Counted from the first letter of the stretch, positions 28,890 to 39,007 are shown. The stretch is 64,000 nucleotides of DNA from Rhodococcus triatomae (GCF_014217785.1 NZ_CP048814.1:4030001-4094000); one strand, 5' to 3'. The notes: a model not told the origin generated them from the letters alone. Made by a program: numbers and translations.

Positions 28890-29581
28890 GGGGTCGCGCG
28901 CCGGATGACCACCCACGCGCCCGCCAGACAGGCCGCGGCGAGTGCGGAGGGCAGTGCCACCATCGGCACCGCGCGCGAGCTGTCGGCGAACCAGCTGCCG
29001 ACGGCCGGCCACCATTCCATCCAGGTCACCAGGACCGCCGCCGCACCACCGAGGACGAGCACGGCGGCACCGACCGAGTAGAGCCCGGTGACGCGCCAGC
29101 GTTGCTGGATGGCGCCGACGAGCAGGCCGATCCCTGCGACCAGCGCCATGATCGCCAGATAGGTTGCCAGCTGGATGATCTGGCTGTCGGTGAAGACTCC
29201 GGGAATGCCGAACATGAGGAGGTCGACGCCCCAGCCGCCCGTGGCGTCCTCGACCAGCGACAGGACCCAGAGGAGCCCGCCGAAGCCGATCACCTGGACG
29301 AGGGAGACGAGCAGGGTCGCGGAGAAATAGTCGCGCCGGGTGACACTCATTCCGAGCGCGAACGGGAACGTCTGGGTCATCGCACTGAGGTAGAAGGCGA
29401 GGCACACGCCCAGTAGCGCCGACACGCTGCCCGTGAAATTGCTCGTCTGGCCGGTGTCGATGATGGCGAAGATCGCCCACGGAATGGCGAAGGCGACGGC
29501 AAGGATTCCCAGCGGCCACGCGAGCAGCAGCGGCCACGCCACCGTGTGGATGCGTGAGACGGATACGGCTCGGCTGATCAT
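28886..29581 (-). CDS. ABC transporter permease-type membrane protein
   Basis: This 231-residue protein has about six transmembrane helices (for example PLLLAWPLGILAVAFAIPWA and VTGLYSVGAAVLVLGGAAAV) and no enzymatic motifs. It is the last gene of a three-gene operon and overlaps the ABC ATPase by four bases (ATGA). The arrangement GntR regulator - ATPase - permease matches the YtrA-type operons that respond to envelope stress or cell-wall antibiotics. The exported substrate is unknown. Confidence 0.8.
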   Translation of the reverse strand: MISRAVSVSRIHTVAWPLLLAWPLGILAVAFAIPWAIFAIIDTGQTSNFTGSVSALLGVCLAFYLSAMTQTFPFALGMSVTRRDYFSATLLVSLVQVIGFGGLLWVLSLVEDATGGWGVDLLMFGIPGVFTDSQIIQLATYLAIMALVAGIGLLVGAIQQRWRVTGLYSVGAAVLVLGGAAAVLVTWMEWWPAVGSWFADSSRAVPMVALPSALAAACLAGAWVVIRRATP

Positions 29582-30498
29582 CGGGGGTCCTTTCCCTGAA
29601 GGCTGGTGGTTTCGACGATGAGTTGCTGCAGTGAGACCGGCTCGATCGTCAGCCCGAGGGCCTTCGCGTGCGCGACGTCCTCGGTGTGATCGGTCGTCCG
29701 CATCAGCACTCTGGTGTGGCTGCCGATGGACTCGCGCCGAAGTTCCGGTCGGGCACCGACGAAGGAGTCGACGTCCTCGACCGACCCGGACACCGTCACC
29801 GCGGATTCGCGCATCTCCTCCGCGTCCGCGTCGGCGACGATCCGGCCGCGGTCGATGAGCACGACGTGCTCGAGGAGGTCGGCGACCTCGTCGATGAGGT
29901 GGGTGGACAGCACCACGGTGCGGGGGTGCTCGGCGTAGTCGGCGAGCAGACGATCGTAGAACAACTGGCGCGCAACGGCATCGAGTCCCAGATACGGCTC
30001 GTCGAAGAACGTCAGTGGCGCGCGGGAGGCGAGTCCGAGAATCACGCCCAGCGCCGAGGTCATGCCGCGGGAGAGCTTCTTGACCTTACGATCCGTCGGA
30101 AGGTCGAAGTCGCGCAACAACTCCTGCGCGAATTGCTCGTCCCAGTCGCGGAGCAGGTGCCGGGCCGCTGCGAGGACGTGTGCGACCTTGTAGTCGGTCG
30201 GATACGCCTGGCTCTCCTTGATGAAGGACACACCCCGCAGGACCTCGGTGTTCTCGTGCGGGGTTCTCCCGAACACGTGGACTTCACCCGAGGTCTGGAA
30301 CGCCTGGCCCGTCATGATCTGCATCAGGGTGGTCTTGCCCGCGCCGTTGCGGCCGAGCAGGCCGTAGATCTTGTTCTCCCGCAGGTCGAGCGTGACATCG
30401 TCGAGTGCCGTGACCGACCCGAACTTCTTGGTCAGCCCGCGCGTCGACGCGACGATCTCGGTGTCGAGGCGAGTCGGGTCGATGGTTGCGGCGCTCAT
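29578..30498 (-). CDS. ABC transporter ATP-binding protein
   Basis: This 306-residue ATPase has Walker A GRNGAGKTT (about residues 49-57), a signature KLSRGM instead of LSGGQ, Walker B LTFFDEP, and the switch histidine in VVLSTHLIDE. The LSRGM variant is usual in the YtrB-like subgroup. The C-terminal 80 residues (from about 225) are a regulatory domain. It overlaps both neighbours by four bases: the GntR gene upstream and the permease downstream. Confidence 0.88.
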   Translation of the reverse strand: MSAATIDPTRLDTEIVASTRGLTKKFGSVTALDDVTLDLRENKIYGLLGRNGAGKTTLMQIMTGQAFQTSGEVHVFGRTPHENTEVLRGVSFIKESQAYPTDYKVAHVLAAARHLLRDWDEQFAQELLRDFDLPTDRKVKKLSRGMTSALGVILGLASRAPLTFFDEPYLGLDAVARQLFYDRLLADYAEHPRTVVLSTHLIDEVADLLEHVVLIDRGRIVADADAEEMRESAVTVSGSVEDVDSFVGARPELRRESIGSHTRVLMRTTDHTEDVAHAKALGLTIEPVSLQQLIVETTSLQGKDPR

Positions 30499-30857
30499 CG
30501 CGCCCCCTCTCGTTGGTCGAGCATGGATTTGAGTTCGTCGATTCCCAGGCCCAGCTTGTCTGCCTCGGCGACGAGTGGATCGATGTACTGGCGGGCGAAG
30601 CGCTCTCTGCGACGGAACCTCAATGCGTCGCGTGCACCAGACGTCACGAACATGCCGATTCCCCGCTTCTTGTAGAGGATCCCGTCGGCAGCCAGTTGGT
30701 TCAGGCCTTTCGCGGCCGTGGCCGGGTTGATCCGGTGGAACGCCGCCAACTCGTTCGACGAGGGAGCCTGGGCCTCCTCGGGCAGTGAGCCGTCGATGAT
30801 CGAGTTCTCGATCATCTCCGCGATCTGCAGGAACAGCGGCTTGCCGTCCTCGATCAC
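30495..30857 (-). CDS. GntR-family regulator, YtrA-like
   Basis: This 120-residue repressor has an N-terminal winged helix (about residues 5-70: PLFLQIAEMIENSIIDGSLP, SSNELAAFHRINPATAAKGL) and a short helical C-terminus, the size of the YtrA subgroup, which has no large ligand domain. GTG 30857 follows a strong GGGAGG; ATG 30887 would add ten residues. It begins the operon with the ABC ATPase and permease and probably represses its own promoter. Confidence 0.85.
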   Translation of the reverse strand: MIEDGKPLFLQIAEMIENSIIDGSLPEEAQAPSSNELAAFHRINPATAAKGLNQLAADGILYKKRGIGMFVTSGARDALRFRRRERFARQYIDPLVAEADKLGLGIDELKSMLDQREGAR

Positions 30858-30881
30858 GCTCTCACCCTCCCTGGTTGGGTG

Positions 30882-30899
30882 GTTCATTACTCATGTAAC
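30882..30899 (-). promoter_or_regulatory. Possible GntR operator at the operon promoter
   Basis: On the plus strand GTTCATTACTCATGTAAC forms an imperfect dyad (GTT-CAT with ATG-(T)AAC), A/T-rich in a very GC-rich setting, 25 bases upstream of the regulator's GTG. GntR/YtrA proteins bind such dyads. No experimental or comparative support is available here. Confidence 0.35.
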
Positions 30900-30958
30900 T
30901 AACCATAGAGCCGAGCGGGAGGCGGCGCAAGCCGAGTCCCGTCGCGTATTTTCGACGC

Positions 30959-31519
30959 ATGGAGATCACCCAGATCGCAGTCGGCGATTCGACCTGCCCG
31001 GTACGCCTGGACGGGCCGGACAGCCGGCACGTCGTGCTGCTGCTGCCGTCCGCCGGCGACGACCCCGGGGTGTTCGACGCGGTGTGCGAACGACTGCACA
31101 GTTCCGATCTGCGCACGGTGGTTCCGGAGTCGGTGACGGGGCTGAGTGAGGAGTCGGTGCTCGCTCTCCTCGATGAGTTGAAAGTCGCCTGGGTCAACCT
31201 CGTCGGCACTGGTGAGGGCGCCGATCTCGCGTGGCTGCTCGCGGCCCGCCGGTTCGGTCGGTTCGCGAGCCTGGTGGTCGCGGACCGGCCGCATCCCGCT
31301 GTACCGGGGGCGGACGGGGTGGCCCGGGTGCCCGATTGTCCCGCCGTGGAGGTTCCGACCACCGTGGTCTTCGGCCGTGCTGCCGACGACGACGGCGGCA
31401 CCGCCCGCCGCGTCTACTCGGACTATCGCGCCGTGCACCTGGACGACGTCGCCGACATCCCCCGTGACGCGGCCGCCGAGTTCGCTACCGAGATCGTCCT
31501 GCGCACCAGCCCCTGGTGA
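30959..31519 (+). CDS. Alpha/beta-hydrolase-fold protein lacking the nucleophile
   Basis: This 186-residue protein follows the hydrolase-fold pattern: strand HVVLLLPSAGDDPGVFD near residue 24, then LVGTGEGADLAWLLAARRFG at the nucleophile elbow. The canonical GxSxG reads G83-T-G-E-G87, so the catalytic Ser is Gly85. A late histidine is also not obvious. It is therefore probably a non-catalytic binding or scaffold protein. A similar gene sits beside mtr in mycobacteria. It is divergent from the GntR operon and convergent with mtr. Confidence 0.7.
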   Translation: MEITQIAVGDSTCPVRLDGPDSRHVVLLLPSAGDDPGVFDAVCERLHSSDLRTVVPESVTGLSEESVLALLDELKVAWVNLVGTGEGADLAWLLAARRFGRFASLVVADRPHPAVPGADGVARVPDCPAVEVPTTVVFGRAADDDGGTARRVYSDYRAVHLDDVADIPRDAAAEFATEIVLRTSPW

Positions 31520-31564
31520 TTCTCCTCACCTGATCCCGCTACCGTGCCGACAGCGGGGAGGGGC

Positions 31565-32941
31565 TCAGAGGTCGAGGCCGAGCAGTGCGTTCTCGACCAC
31601 CTCGGTCAGTGCCGGATGGATCCAGTACTGGCCGGTGGCCATCGTGCGCGCGTCCAGACCGAACGACATCGCCTGGACGAGAGGCTGGATCACCGTCGAT
31701 GCCTGGGCACCCAGAACGTGGGCGCCCAGAAGGCGGCCGGTGCCGCGCTCGGCGATCACCTTGCAGAACCCCTCGGTGTCCTCCATCGCCCATCCGTAGG
31801 CGACGTCGGAGTACTGCCGAATATGTACTGCCACATCGAGACCGGATGCGCGGGCCTGGGTCTCGGTCATGCCGACCGACGCGATCTGGGGAGCGGTGAA
31901 GACGGCGGCAGGAACGAACCGGTGATCGGCCGCGGTGAGGACGGACGGGTCCGCCCACGCATGCTGCAGCAGATTGAGGGCGACGACGCGCGCCTCGTGG
32001 TTCGAGACGTGTTTGAGTTGGTAGGCGGACGACACGTCACCGAGTGCGTACACCCCTTCCGCGGTGGTGCGCTGATATTCGTCGACGACGATCCGGCCGT
32101 CCGGTGCCAGCTCGATGCCGCCGGCCGCGGCGTCGAGGCGGTCCCCGTTGGGCACCCGGCCCGTCGCCACGAGCAGGGCGTCGCCGGTCACCTGCGCGCC
32201 GTCGTCGAGCGTGAGCGCGACCCCGCCCGCGTCCTCCCGTACCGCAGCGACGGTGCGGGAGGTGCGCACGTCCCATCGTTCCCGGGCGATCTCGGTGAAC
32301 CGCGCGGACACGTCGCGGTCGAGGTGGCGCAGCAACTTCTCGCCGCGGACGACGACTGTCACCCGGCAGCCCAGCGCGGAGAACACGTGGGCGAACTCGG
32401 CGGCGACGAATCCGCCCCCGAGGATCACCAGGTGCCCGGGCAACTCGGGAATCCGCATGATGTCGTCGTTCGTGTAGTAGCGCACACCGGCGGACCGGAC
32501 CACCTCGGGCACGATCGGCCGGGAGCCGGCGGCCACCACGACCTGGTCCGCGGTGATCACCTCGCCGGTTCCGGTATCGAGGCGCCGGGGGCCGACGAAT
32601 CGTGCATGACCGCGGAACAGGGCGACGTTCGAGTGCAGCACGTCCCGCTGGTGTTCCCCCGCCTCCGACAGTGGATCGACGCGCCCGAACACCCGGGAGA
32701 CGATGTCGGGCCAGCGCACGCCGTCCCGCCTGGCGTCGACCCCGAACGTGGCCGCCGACTCGATCGTGCGCGCGACGTCCGCGCCGTAGACGAACATCTT
32801 CGTCGGGATGCACCCGACGTTCAGGCACGTCCCGCCGAACGTGCCCTCCTCGAGGATCGCGGTCTTCGTGTCGCGGAACCGCTTGTCCAGCATGGTGTTA
32901 CCGGAACCCGATCCGATGACCGCGATGTCGAAGTGTGTCAC
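31565..32941 (-). CDS. mtr: Mycothione reductase
   Basis: This flavoprotein reduces mycothiol disulfide with NADPH, keeping the main actinobacterial thiol reduced. The 458-residue product starts at the GTG read [18 protein letters not shown]. The redox-active disulfide is GGTCLNVGC (Cys39, Cys44); [13 protein letters not shown] is the NADPH motif, GVYALGDV the second FAD motif, and HPALTE supplies the catalytic His-Glu. This is the glutathione-reductase plan, and an exact Cys spacing match to Mtr. Its presence supports an actinobacterial host. The lipase gene lies 20 bases upstream. Confidence 0.95.
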   Translation of the reverse strand: MTHFDIAVIGSGSGNTMLDKRFRDTKTAILEEGTFGGTCLNVGCIPTKMFVYGADVARTIESAATFGVDARRDGVRWPDIVSRVFGRVDPLSEAGEHQRDVLHSNVALFRGHARFVGPRRLDTGTGEVITADQVVVAAGSRPIVPEVVRSAGVRYYTNDDIMRIPELPGHLVILGGGFVAAEFAHVFSALGCRVTVVVRGEKLLRHLDRDVSARFTEIARERWDVRTSRTVAAVREDAGGVALTLDDGAQVTGDALLVATGRVPNGDRLDAAAGGIELAPDGRIVVDEYQRTTAEGVYALGDVSSAYQLKHVSNHEARVVALNLLQHAWADPSVLTAADHRFVPAAVFTAPQIASVGMTETQARASGLDVAVHIRQYSDVAYGWAMEDTEGFCKVIAERGTGRLLGAHVLGAQASTVIQPLVQAMSFGLDARTMATGQYWIHPALTEVVENALLGLDL

Positions 32942-32961
32942 TGCCGCCACATCTTCCGGAG

Positions 32962-33969
32962 TCAGTCCGCTGCCGCGGTGGCGTGGGCGTGCAGCCACTC
33001 GAGCCACATGTCCACCTCGTCGAACGCTTTCGCGCGCGGCTCCTCCGACGACAGGAACACGTCGTGGCGGGCGCCCTCGATCGGCACGATCGTGGTGCGG
33101 TCGCCCAGGCAGCCGGCCCAGCGGGCGATCTGCTTGACGTCGAGAACGGCATCGGCGGTGTCGACCCGCGGGTCGTACCCCGGCGAGAAGTAGGTCTTCT
33201 TCGATCGCAGGATCAACGCGGGCACGCCGATGTCGAGGCCGCGGTGCAACTGCGCGTGACCGCGCCGCACGGCCCGCAGCCACCCGAACGTCACGGGGAA
33301 GCCGCCGAGCGGCTTCCAGTCCAGGTTGTAGTGCCACTCGCCGCCACGGTCGGCGTGCAGGCTGGCGCCGTATGCCTCCGACAGGCCCGTGGGGACGACG
33401 GACCTGCTGCGTACCCGGCCGACGGCGTCGACCGCGACGGTGCCGACGCTGCGGAAGTAGGACGGTCCCTGGAGATCGAACCAGGGGCTGTTGAGGATCA
33501 CTCCGGCGACACCGGGCACCGGAGTGCCGCGACGACGGCGACTGTCGAGCCACAGTGGCAATACGAGCCCGCCGGTCGAATGCGCCACCAGCAGGACGTC
33601 TCCGTTGCCGGTGTCCTCGCGCACGAGGCGGACCGCCTCATCGAGTTCGGTGTCGTAGAGAGACAGATCGGAGACGTAGTGCGCGGTCTGTCCCTGCCGC
33701 AGCGAGCGACCGCATTTACGCAGGTCGAGAGCGAAGAAGGCATATCCCTGCGCGGCGAAATGCTCCGCCAGGTGCTTCTGGAAGAAGTAGTCGGTGAACC
33801 CGTGCACGTACAGCACGGCGCGACCGGTCCGTTCCGTGACCGCCTCGGGCTGGTAGCGGACCAGGGTGGCGGCGACGTCGCCCTCGTCGTCCGGGTCGGT
33901 TCCGAGCGGAATGGTCAGTTGTTCGTATCCGTCGCCGAGGACGTCGGGCTCCCAGTTGCTCACCAGCAC
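32962..33969 (-). CDS. Serine alpha/beta hydrolase, monoacylglycerol-lipase-like
   Basis: This 335-residue hydrolase (Hydrolase_4 type) has the [20 protein letters not shown] oxyanion-region motif, nucleophile elbow VAHSTGG, an Asp in a [12 protein letters not shown]-type segment and the catalytic histidine in EGARHDVF. No signal peptide is present, so it is cytosolic. It is probably active on acylglycerols or other esters. Starts at GTG 33969 or GTG 33963. It is likely co-transcribed with mtr and is divergent from mqo. Confidence 0.85.
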   Translation of the reverse strand: MLVSNWEPDVLGDGYEQLTIPLGTDPDDEGDVAATLVRYQPEAVTERTGRAVLYVHGFTDYFFQKHLAEHFAAQGYAFFALDLRKCGRSLRQGQTAHYVSDLSLYDTELDEAVRLVREDTGNGDVLLVAHSTGGLVLPLWLDSRRRRGTPVPGVAGVILNSPWFDLQGPSYFRSVGTVAVDAVGRVRSRSVVPTGLSEAYGASLHADRGGEWHYNLDWKPLGGFPVTFGWLRAVRRGHAQLHRGLDIGVPALILRSKKTYFSPGYDPRVDTADAVLDVKQIARWAGCLGDRTTIVPIEGARHDVFLSSEEPRAKAFDEVDMWLEWLHAHATAAAD

Positions 33970-34124
33970 ACAGTAGCCACAATCACACGGTCATCGCTGT
34001 ATTCCGGGGCCGCCGTCGAGGGCACAATTGGGGGAGAACGATCACGGGTGAACGCACGGGTAACCTGTCTGTCGAATACGGCAGGTGACTGCGCACGGCA
34101 AAGGGACAGGAAGTCGATTCTCCA

Positions 34125-35636
34125 GTGTCTGACAAGAACGCGGTAGAGACGAAGACCGACGTAGTGCTCGTCGGCGCGGGCATCATGAGCGCCACGCTGG
34201 GAGCGATCCTGCGCCAGGTGCAGCCGGACTGGTCCATCACGGTCTTCGAGCGTCTCGACGCCGTCGCCGCCGAGAGCAGCGACCCGTGGAACAACGCCGG
34301 GACCGGCCACTCGGCGCTCTGCGAACTCAACTACACCCCGGAGAACCCGGACGGGTCCGTCGAGATCGCGAAGGCGGTCAATGTCAACGAACAGTTCCAG
34401 GTCTCGCGCCAGTTCTGGTCGTACGCGGTCGAGAACGGCGTGCTCACCGAGCCGAAGGAGTTCGTCAACCCCATCCCGCACGTGAGCTTCGTGCACGGCG
34501 CAGCCGACGTGAAGTACCTGCGCGCCCGCTACGACGCGCTGGCCGGACACCCCCTGTTCGCCGGTATGGAGTACATCGACGACGCCGCCGAGTTCTCCCG
34601 TCGGCTTCCCCTGATGGCGAAGGGCCGTGACTTCTCGGATCCGGTCGCCCTCAACTGGAGCCAGGACGGCACCGACGTCGACTTCGGCGCCCTCACCAAG
34701 CAACTCCTCGGATATGTCGGCGCGTCCGGGGCGAGCGTCCACTTCGGTCACGAGGTCAAGGGTCTGAGCAAGGAATCCGACGGCAGCTGGACGGTCAAGG
34801 TCGTCAACCGGCGGACCGGTGCGAAGAAGAAGATCCGTGCCAAGTTCGTGTTCGTCGGCGCGGGTGGCGGGGCGCTGCACCTGTTGCAGAAGTCGGGGAT
34901 CTCCGAGGCGAAGGGCTTCGGCGGGTTCCCCGTCAGCGGCGCCTTCCTGCGCTGCACCAACCCCGAACTCATCGGCGAGCACCACGCGAAGGTGTACGGC
35001 AAGGCCGCGGTCGGCGCGCCCCCGATGTCCGTACCGCACCTGGACACCCGCGTCATCGGACACCGCCCCGGCCTGCTGTTCGGACCGTACGCCGGATGGT
35101 CGCCGAAGTTCCTCAAGGAAGGCCGCGTCACCGACCTGCCCGGTTCGGTCAAGCCGAACAACCTGCTGTCGATGCTCGGTGTCGGTGTCAGTGAGCTGGG
35201 TCTGGTCAAGTACCTCGTCAGCGAGCTCGCCAAGACCGAGAACGGCCGCATCGAGACTCTGCGCGAGTTCGTCCCGAAGGCGCTGGGCAAGGACTGGGAG
35301 CTGATCGTCGCCGGTCAGCGAGTGCAGGTCATCCGCAGGGCGAAGGGCAAGGGCGGGGTGCTCGAGTTCGGCACGGCCGTCGTCAACGCCGAGGACGGAA
35401 CCATCGCGGGCCTGCTCGGTGCCTCGCCCGGTGCCTCCACTGCCGTGCCCGCGATGCTGGACGTCCTGCAGCGGTGCTTCCCGCGCGAGTACGAGGCATG
35501 GAAGCCGAAGCTCCAGGAGATGGTCCCGTCGCTGGGCGTCAAGCTCTCCGACAACCCGGACCTGTTCCGTCAGGTCTGGGACTGGAGCACCAAGGAACTC
35601 GAACTCGATCGGGTGCGCGAGCGCGCCGCGGTCTGA
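34125..35636 (+). CDS. mqo: Malate:quinone oxidoreductase
   Basis: This membrane-associated FAD enzyme oxidises malate to oxaloacetate and passes electrons to quinone in the TCA cycle. The 503-residue product has the FAD motif [16 protein letters not shown] (about residues 14-30), [19 protein letters not shown], and [19 protein letters not shown], all hallmarks of Mqo. The start is GTG; the purine-rich AGGAAG is a little far upstream. Located between the mtr region and the cobalamin cluster, as in mycobacteria. Confidence 0.96.
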   Translation: MSDKNAVETKTDVVLVGAGIMSATLGAILRQVQPDWSITVFERLDAVAAESSDPWNNAGTGHSALCELNYTPENPDGSVEIAKAVNVNEQFQVSRQFWSYAVENGVLTEPKEFVNPIPHVSFVHGAADVKYLRARYDALAGHPLFAGMEYIDDAAEFSRRLPLMAKGRDFSDPVALNWSQDGTDVDFGALTKQLLGYVGASGASVHFGHEVKGLSKESDGSWTVKVVNRRTGAKKKIRAKFVFVGAGGGALHLLQKSGISEAKGFGGFPVSGAFLRCTNPELIGEHHAKVYGKAAVGAPPMSVPHLDTRVIGHRPGLLFGPYAGWSPKFLKEGRVTDLPGSVKPNNLLSMLGVGVSELGLVKYLVSELAKTENGRIETLREFVPKALGKDWELIVAGQRVQVIRRAKGKGGVLEFGTAVVNAEDGTIAGLLGASPGASTAVPAMLDVLQRCFPREYEAWKPKLQEMVPSLGVKLSDNPDLFRQVWDWSTKELELDRVRERAAV

Positions 35637-35707
35637 CGACGGGGCACCGGTGTGATGCCGTCCGGTCGTACCGCACGGGCTGCCGCCATGTGTCATAGTG
35701 GCTGCCC

Positions 35708-36175
35708 ATGACGGCAACCGCGGCGCTGAAACGTTCCTGGGCACTCGATCTCGACACGAAGACCCTCTACGAGCTGCTCAAACTGCGGGTCGAGGTCTTC
35801 GTCGTCGAGCAGTCCTGCGCCTATCCGGAACTCGACGGTCGCGACCTGCTGGCCCAGACACGCCATTTCTGGCTGGAACAGGACGGCCGGGTGATCTGCA
35901 CCCTGCGTCTGCTCGAGGAACACGGTGACGGTGTCACGTCCTACCGCATCGGGCGCCTGTGCACGGCGCGCGAGTTCCGGGGCGAGGGTCACACGACCCG
36001 GTTGCTGCGCGCCGCGCTGGCGGAGGTGGGCGAGGACGTGTGCCGGATCAACGCGCAGACCTACCTCGTCGACATGTACGCCAAGTACGGTTTCGCACGC
36101 GACGGCGAGGAGTTCGTCGAAGACGGCATCCCGCACGTGCCGATGCGCCGTGGAGGTGCACCCGCGGCGGGATGA
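35708..36175 (+). CDS. ElaA-type GNAT N-acetyltransferase
   Basis: This 155-residue GNAT protein carries the ElaA features LKLRVEVFVVEQSCAYPELDG (about 21-41) and RIGRLCTAREFRGEGHTTRLL (acetyl-CoA pyrophosphate loop), with NAQTYLVDMYAKYGF at the C-terminus. Substrate unknown. It lies directly upstream of the cobalamin riboswitch and is not itself under it. Confidence 0.88.
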   Translation: MTATAALKRSWALDLDTKTLYELLKLRVEVFVVEQSCAYPELDGRDLLAQTRHFWLEQDGRVICTLRLLEEHGDGVTSYRIGRLCTAREFRGEGHTTRLLRAALAEVGEDVCRINAQTYLVDMYAKYGFARDGEEFVEDGIPHVPMRRGGAPAAG

Positions 36176-36185
36176 GCCCGCACGG

Positions 36186-36343
36186 CGACTACTGTGCTGA
36201 GTGGATGCCTCGCAGGGAAGTCCTGTTCGAATCAGGCGCGGTCCCGCCACTGTGACGTCCGTTCCGGCCGCAGGCCGGACGGTCCGAGCCAGATCGCTGC
36301 GACGTCCGCACCAGCCGAGCTCCCGGCGAGGACACCGGGAGGT
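36186..36343 (+). ncRNA. Cobalamin riboswitch
   Basis: Conserved AdoCbl-riboswitch blocks appear in the right order: GGATGCCTCGCAGGGAAGTC (36202-36221), then GAATCAGGCGCGGTCCCGCC with ACTGTGA (36229-36255), and the B12-box GAGCCAGATCGCTGC (36286-36300). It ends just before the chelatase gene, which with cobO, cobB, cobE/cbiG and cobA forms a cobalamin operon. Binding of adenosylcobalamin should reduce expression. Outer boundaries are approximate. Confidence 0.9.
36320..36341 (+). promoter_or_regulatory. Ribosome-site hairpin of the riboswitch expression platform
   Basis: CTCCCGG (36320-36326) pairs with CCGGGAG (36335-36341), seven base pairs with an eight-base loop. The right arm covers the first part of GGGAGGTGAAGGG, the ribosome site of the chelatase GTG at 36358. 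This suggests control at translation initiation, with ligand favouring the closed hairpin. Confidence 0.7.
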
Positions 36344-36357
36344 GAAGGGATGTCACC

Positions 36358-38346
36358 GTGTCGTCAGAAGTGCCCGTGCCCGCAGCCCCGCCCCGCGGGC
36401 CGGTGGAGATCGCCGCCGACGCGGCCGGCCCGGACGCGACCTACCCGTTCAGCGCCGTCGTCGGTCAGGATCGACTCCGGCTCGCGCTGATCCTGTGTGC
36501 CGTCCATCCGGGTATCGGCGGTGTGCTGGTGCGCGGCGAGAAGGGGACGGCCAAGTCGACCGTGGTCCGCGCTCTCACGACACTCCTCCCGCCCGTCGTC
36601 ACGGAGGGACGGGAGCGGCCCGCGCGGCTGGTGGAGCTTCCGGTCGGTGCCACCGAGGATCGCGTCGTCGGTTCGATCGATCTCGAGCGAGTCCTGCGGG
36701 ACGGCGAGAAGGCGTTCGCTCCCGGCCTGCTCGCCGGAGCCCATGACGGCGTGCTGTACGTCGACGAGGTGAACCTGCTGCACGATCACCTCGTGGACGT
36801 GCTCCTGGACGCTGCCGCCATGGGCCGTGTGCACGTCGAGCGGGACGGGATCTCGCTGTCGTATCCGGCACGCTTCGTGCTGGTCGGCACCATGAACCCG
36901 GAGGAGGGAGAACTGCGTCCGCAACTGCTGGACCGGTTCGGGCTCACCGTCGACGTCGCCGCGTCCCGGGACGTCGACGAGAGGGTGGAGGTGGTGCGCC
37001 GCCGGATGGCGTACGAACGCGACCCGGCCGCGTTCGCCGCTCGATACGCGCCGGAAGACGCCGCGCTGGCCGCCGAGATCGCCACCGCGCGGGGCCGGCT
37101 CACCGGCGTGGACCTGCCGGACACCGAACTGCGCCGGATCGCCGCGCTGTGTGCCGCGTTCGACGTGGACGGGATGCGCGCCGATCTGGTCATCGCGCGC
37201 ACCGCCGTGGCGCACGCGGCCTGGCGCGGCGGTACCCGGGTGGAGGCGGACGACGTGCGTGTGGCCGCCGAGCTCGCACTTCCGCACCGTCGTCGCCGCG
37301 ACCCCTTCGACGAACCGGGCCTGGACCCCCGACAACTCGACGACGCTCTCGACCGCGCCGACGACGCGGCCCGGGAGGAGGAACCGCCCCGTTCCGACCC
37401 CGACCCCGACACCGACCCGGACGCCGCACCGCGGCCTCCCGAGGCCGACGGGGCGGACGATTCTCCGTCACCCGAGGGCGAGCCGGACCCGGACCCCGAC
37501 GGTCCGGACGGCGGGGGAGCCCCGGAACCGGGCGAACGTCCTGCCGCTCCTCCGGGAAGTGAGTTCCGGACGCGGCTGCTCGAGGTTCCCGGGGTCGGCG
37601 ACGGGGCTCCCGGCCGCCGTTCCCGATCCCGGTCGAACCGCGGCCGCGCGGTCCATGCCATCGAGAGCCCTTCCGGCGGAATTCATCTCGTGGGTACAGT
37701 GCTCGCGGCAGTGCCGCACCAGGGGGAACGTGGCCGAGCCTCCGGACGGCTGCGCCTGGAAGCGCGGGACCTGCGCGGGGCGCAGCGCGAGGGCCGCGAG
37801 GGCAACCTGGTGATCTTCGTGGTCGACGCTTCCGGGTCGATGGCGGCGCGAGAGAGGATCTCGGCTGTCACCGGGGCCGTCGTCTCCCTGCTTCGCGATG
37901 CCTACCAGCGGCGGGACAAGGTCGCGGTGATCGTGGTCCGCGGTAGTGCAGCGGACGTGGTGCTGCCGCCGACGTCGTCCGTCGACATTGCCGTGCGCCG
38001 CCTCCGCTCGATGCGTACGGGCGGGAAATCGCCCCTCGCGCAAGGATTTCTGCGGGCCCGCGAGGTGGTGGCCCGGGAGCGTCTGCGTGACCCCGCACGC
38101 CGGGCGCTGGTGGTGACCTTGACGGACGGCCGCGCGACCGGTGCCCGCGACGCCGTGGAGAAGGCCAGGGCGGCGGCCCGCCTGCTCGGCGAATCCGGTG
38201 CGGCGTCGGTGACCGTCGACTGCGAGACCGGCATGGTGCGCCTCGGGCTCGCCGTGGACCTGGCCCGCGCCCAGCGCGGTGGCTACGTCCGCCTCACCGA
38301 GATGTCCGCTCAGCAGGTCGCGGGCGTCGTTCGCGCCGCAGCCTGA
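36358..38346 (+). CDS. Putative cobaltochelatase, AAA+/VWA subunit (ChlI-ChlD fusion type)
   Basis: This 662-residue protein fuses the two motor subunits of a metal chelatase. The AAA+ part has Walker [10 protein letters not shown] (60-68) and Walker B LYVDEVNL (133-140), with [19 protein letters not shown]. An Asp/Pro-rich acidic linker (about 340-400) leads to a VWA domain with the MIDAS motif DASGS near residue 490. Such proteins drive magnesium or cobalt insertion; the riboswitch and the following cob genes make cobalt insertion into the corrin ring the likely job. No CobN-type large subunit is in the window. Confidence 0.88.
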   Translation: MSSEVPVPAAPPRGPVEIAADAAGPDATYPFSAVVGQDRLRLALILCAVHPGIGGVLVRGEKGTAKSTVVRALTTLLPPVVTEGRERPARLVELPVGATEDRVVGSIDLERVLRDGEKAFAPGLLAGAHDGVLYVDEVNLLHDHLVDVLLDAAAMGRVHVERDGISLSYPARFVLVGTMNPEEGELRPQLLDRFGLTVDVAASRDVDERVEVVRRRMAYERDPAAFAARYAPEDAALAAEIATARGRLTGVDLPDTELRRIAALCAAFDVDGMRADLVIARTAVAHAAWRGGTRVEADDVRVAAELALPHRRRRDPFDEPGLDPRQLDDALDRADDAAREEEPPRSDPDPDTDPDAAPRPPEADGADDSPSPEGEPDPDPDGPDGGGAPEPGERPAAPPGSEFRTRLLEVPGVGDGAPGRRSRSRSNRGRAVHAIESPSGGIHLVGTVLAAVPHQGERGRASGRLRLEARDLRGAQREGREGNLVIFVVDASGSMAARERISAVTGAVVSLLRDAYQRRDKVAVIVVRGSAADVVLPPTSSVDIAVRRLRSMRTGGKSPLAQGFLRAREVVARERLRDPARRALVVTLTDGRATGARDAVEKARAAARLLGESGAASVTVDCETGMVRLGLAVDLARAQRGGYVRLTEMSAQQVAGVVRAAA

Positions 38347-38392
38347 CCCCACAGCCTGGCCCCCAGTTCCCTCGCAGAGTGAAGGAGTCGAC

Positions 38393-39007
38393 GTGCCCAG
38401 AGGTATCCCCGTGACGGTACCCGACGACGGTTTGACCACGCGGCAGCGCCGCAACGCTCCGGTTCTCGCCGTGCACACCGGTCCGGGAAAGGGCAAGTCC
38501 ACCGCGGCGTTCGGGATGGCGTTGCGAGCCTGGAATCAGGGGTTCGACATCGGAGTGTTCCAGTTCGTGAAGAGCGCGAAATGGAAGGTCGGGGAGGAGG
38601 CCGCGTTCCGCGCCCTCGGACGGCTGCACGAGGAGACGGGTGAGGGCGGCGCCGTCGAGTGGCACAAGATGGGCGAGGGCTGGTCCTGGAGCCGCAAGGC
38701 GGGCACCGAGGACGACCATGCGGCCGCGGCGGCAGAGGGATGGAACGAGATCGCGCGCCGGATCGAGCAGGAGCGGCACCGCTTCTATGTGCTCGACGAG
38801 TTCACCTACCCGCTGAAGTGGGGGTGGGTCGACGTCGCGGACGTCGTGCGGGTGCTGAGTGAGCGTCCCGGAAAACAGCACGTCGTCGTCACCGGTAGGG
38901 ACGCACCACCCGAGCTTCTCGAGGTCGCCGACCTCGTCACCGAGATGACCAAGATCAAGCACCCGATGGATGCGGGCCGGAAAGGCCAGAGGGGCATCGA
39001 GTGGTGA
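38393..39007 (+). CDS. cobO: Corrinoid adenosyltransferase
   Basis: This BtuR/CobO-family enzyme adds the 5'-deoxyadenosyl group to cobalt of the corrinoid, using ATP. The 204-residue protein has P-loop GPGKGKST (30-37), FVKSAKWKVGEE, and YVLDEFTYPLKWGW. GTG 38393 has GAAGGAG upstream. It follows the chelatase and overlaps cobB by four bases, so the three are one transcription unit. Confidence 0.95.
   Translation: MPRGIPVTVPDDGLTTRQRRNAPVLAVHTGPGKGKSTAAFGMALRAWNQGFDIGVFQFVKSAKWKVGEEAAFRALGRLHEETGEGGAVEWHKMGEGWSWSRKAGTEDDHAAAAAEGWNEIARRIEQERHRFYVLDEFTYPLKWGWVDVADVVRVLSERPGKQHVVVTGRDAPPELLEVADLVTEMTKIKHPMDAGRKGQRGIEW

Noticed and set aside
36358-38346. Magnesium chelatase for chlorophyll synthesis
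   Set aside because: The cobalamin riboswitch and cob neighbours make cobalt insertion far more likely, and no photosynthesis genes occur.
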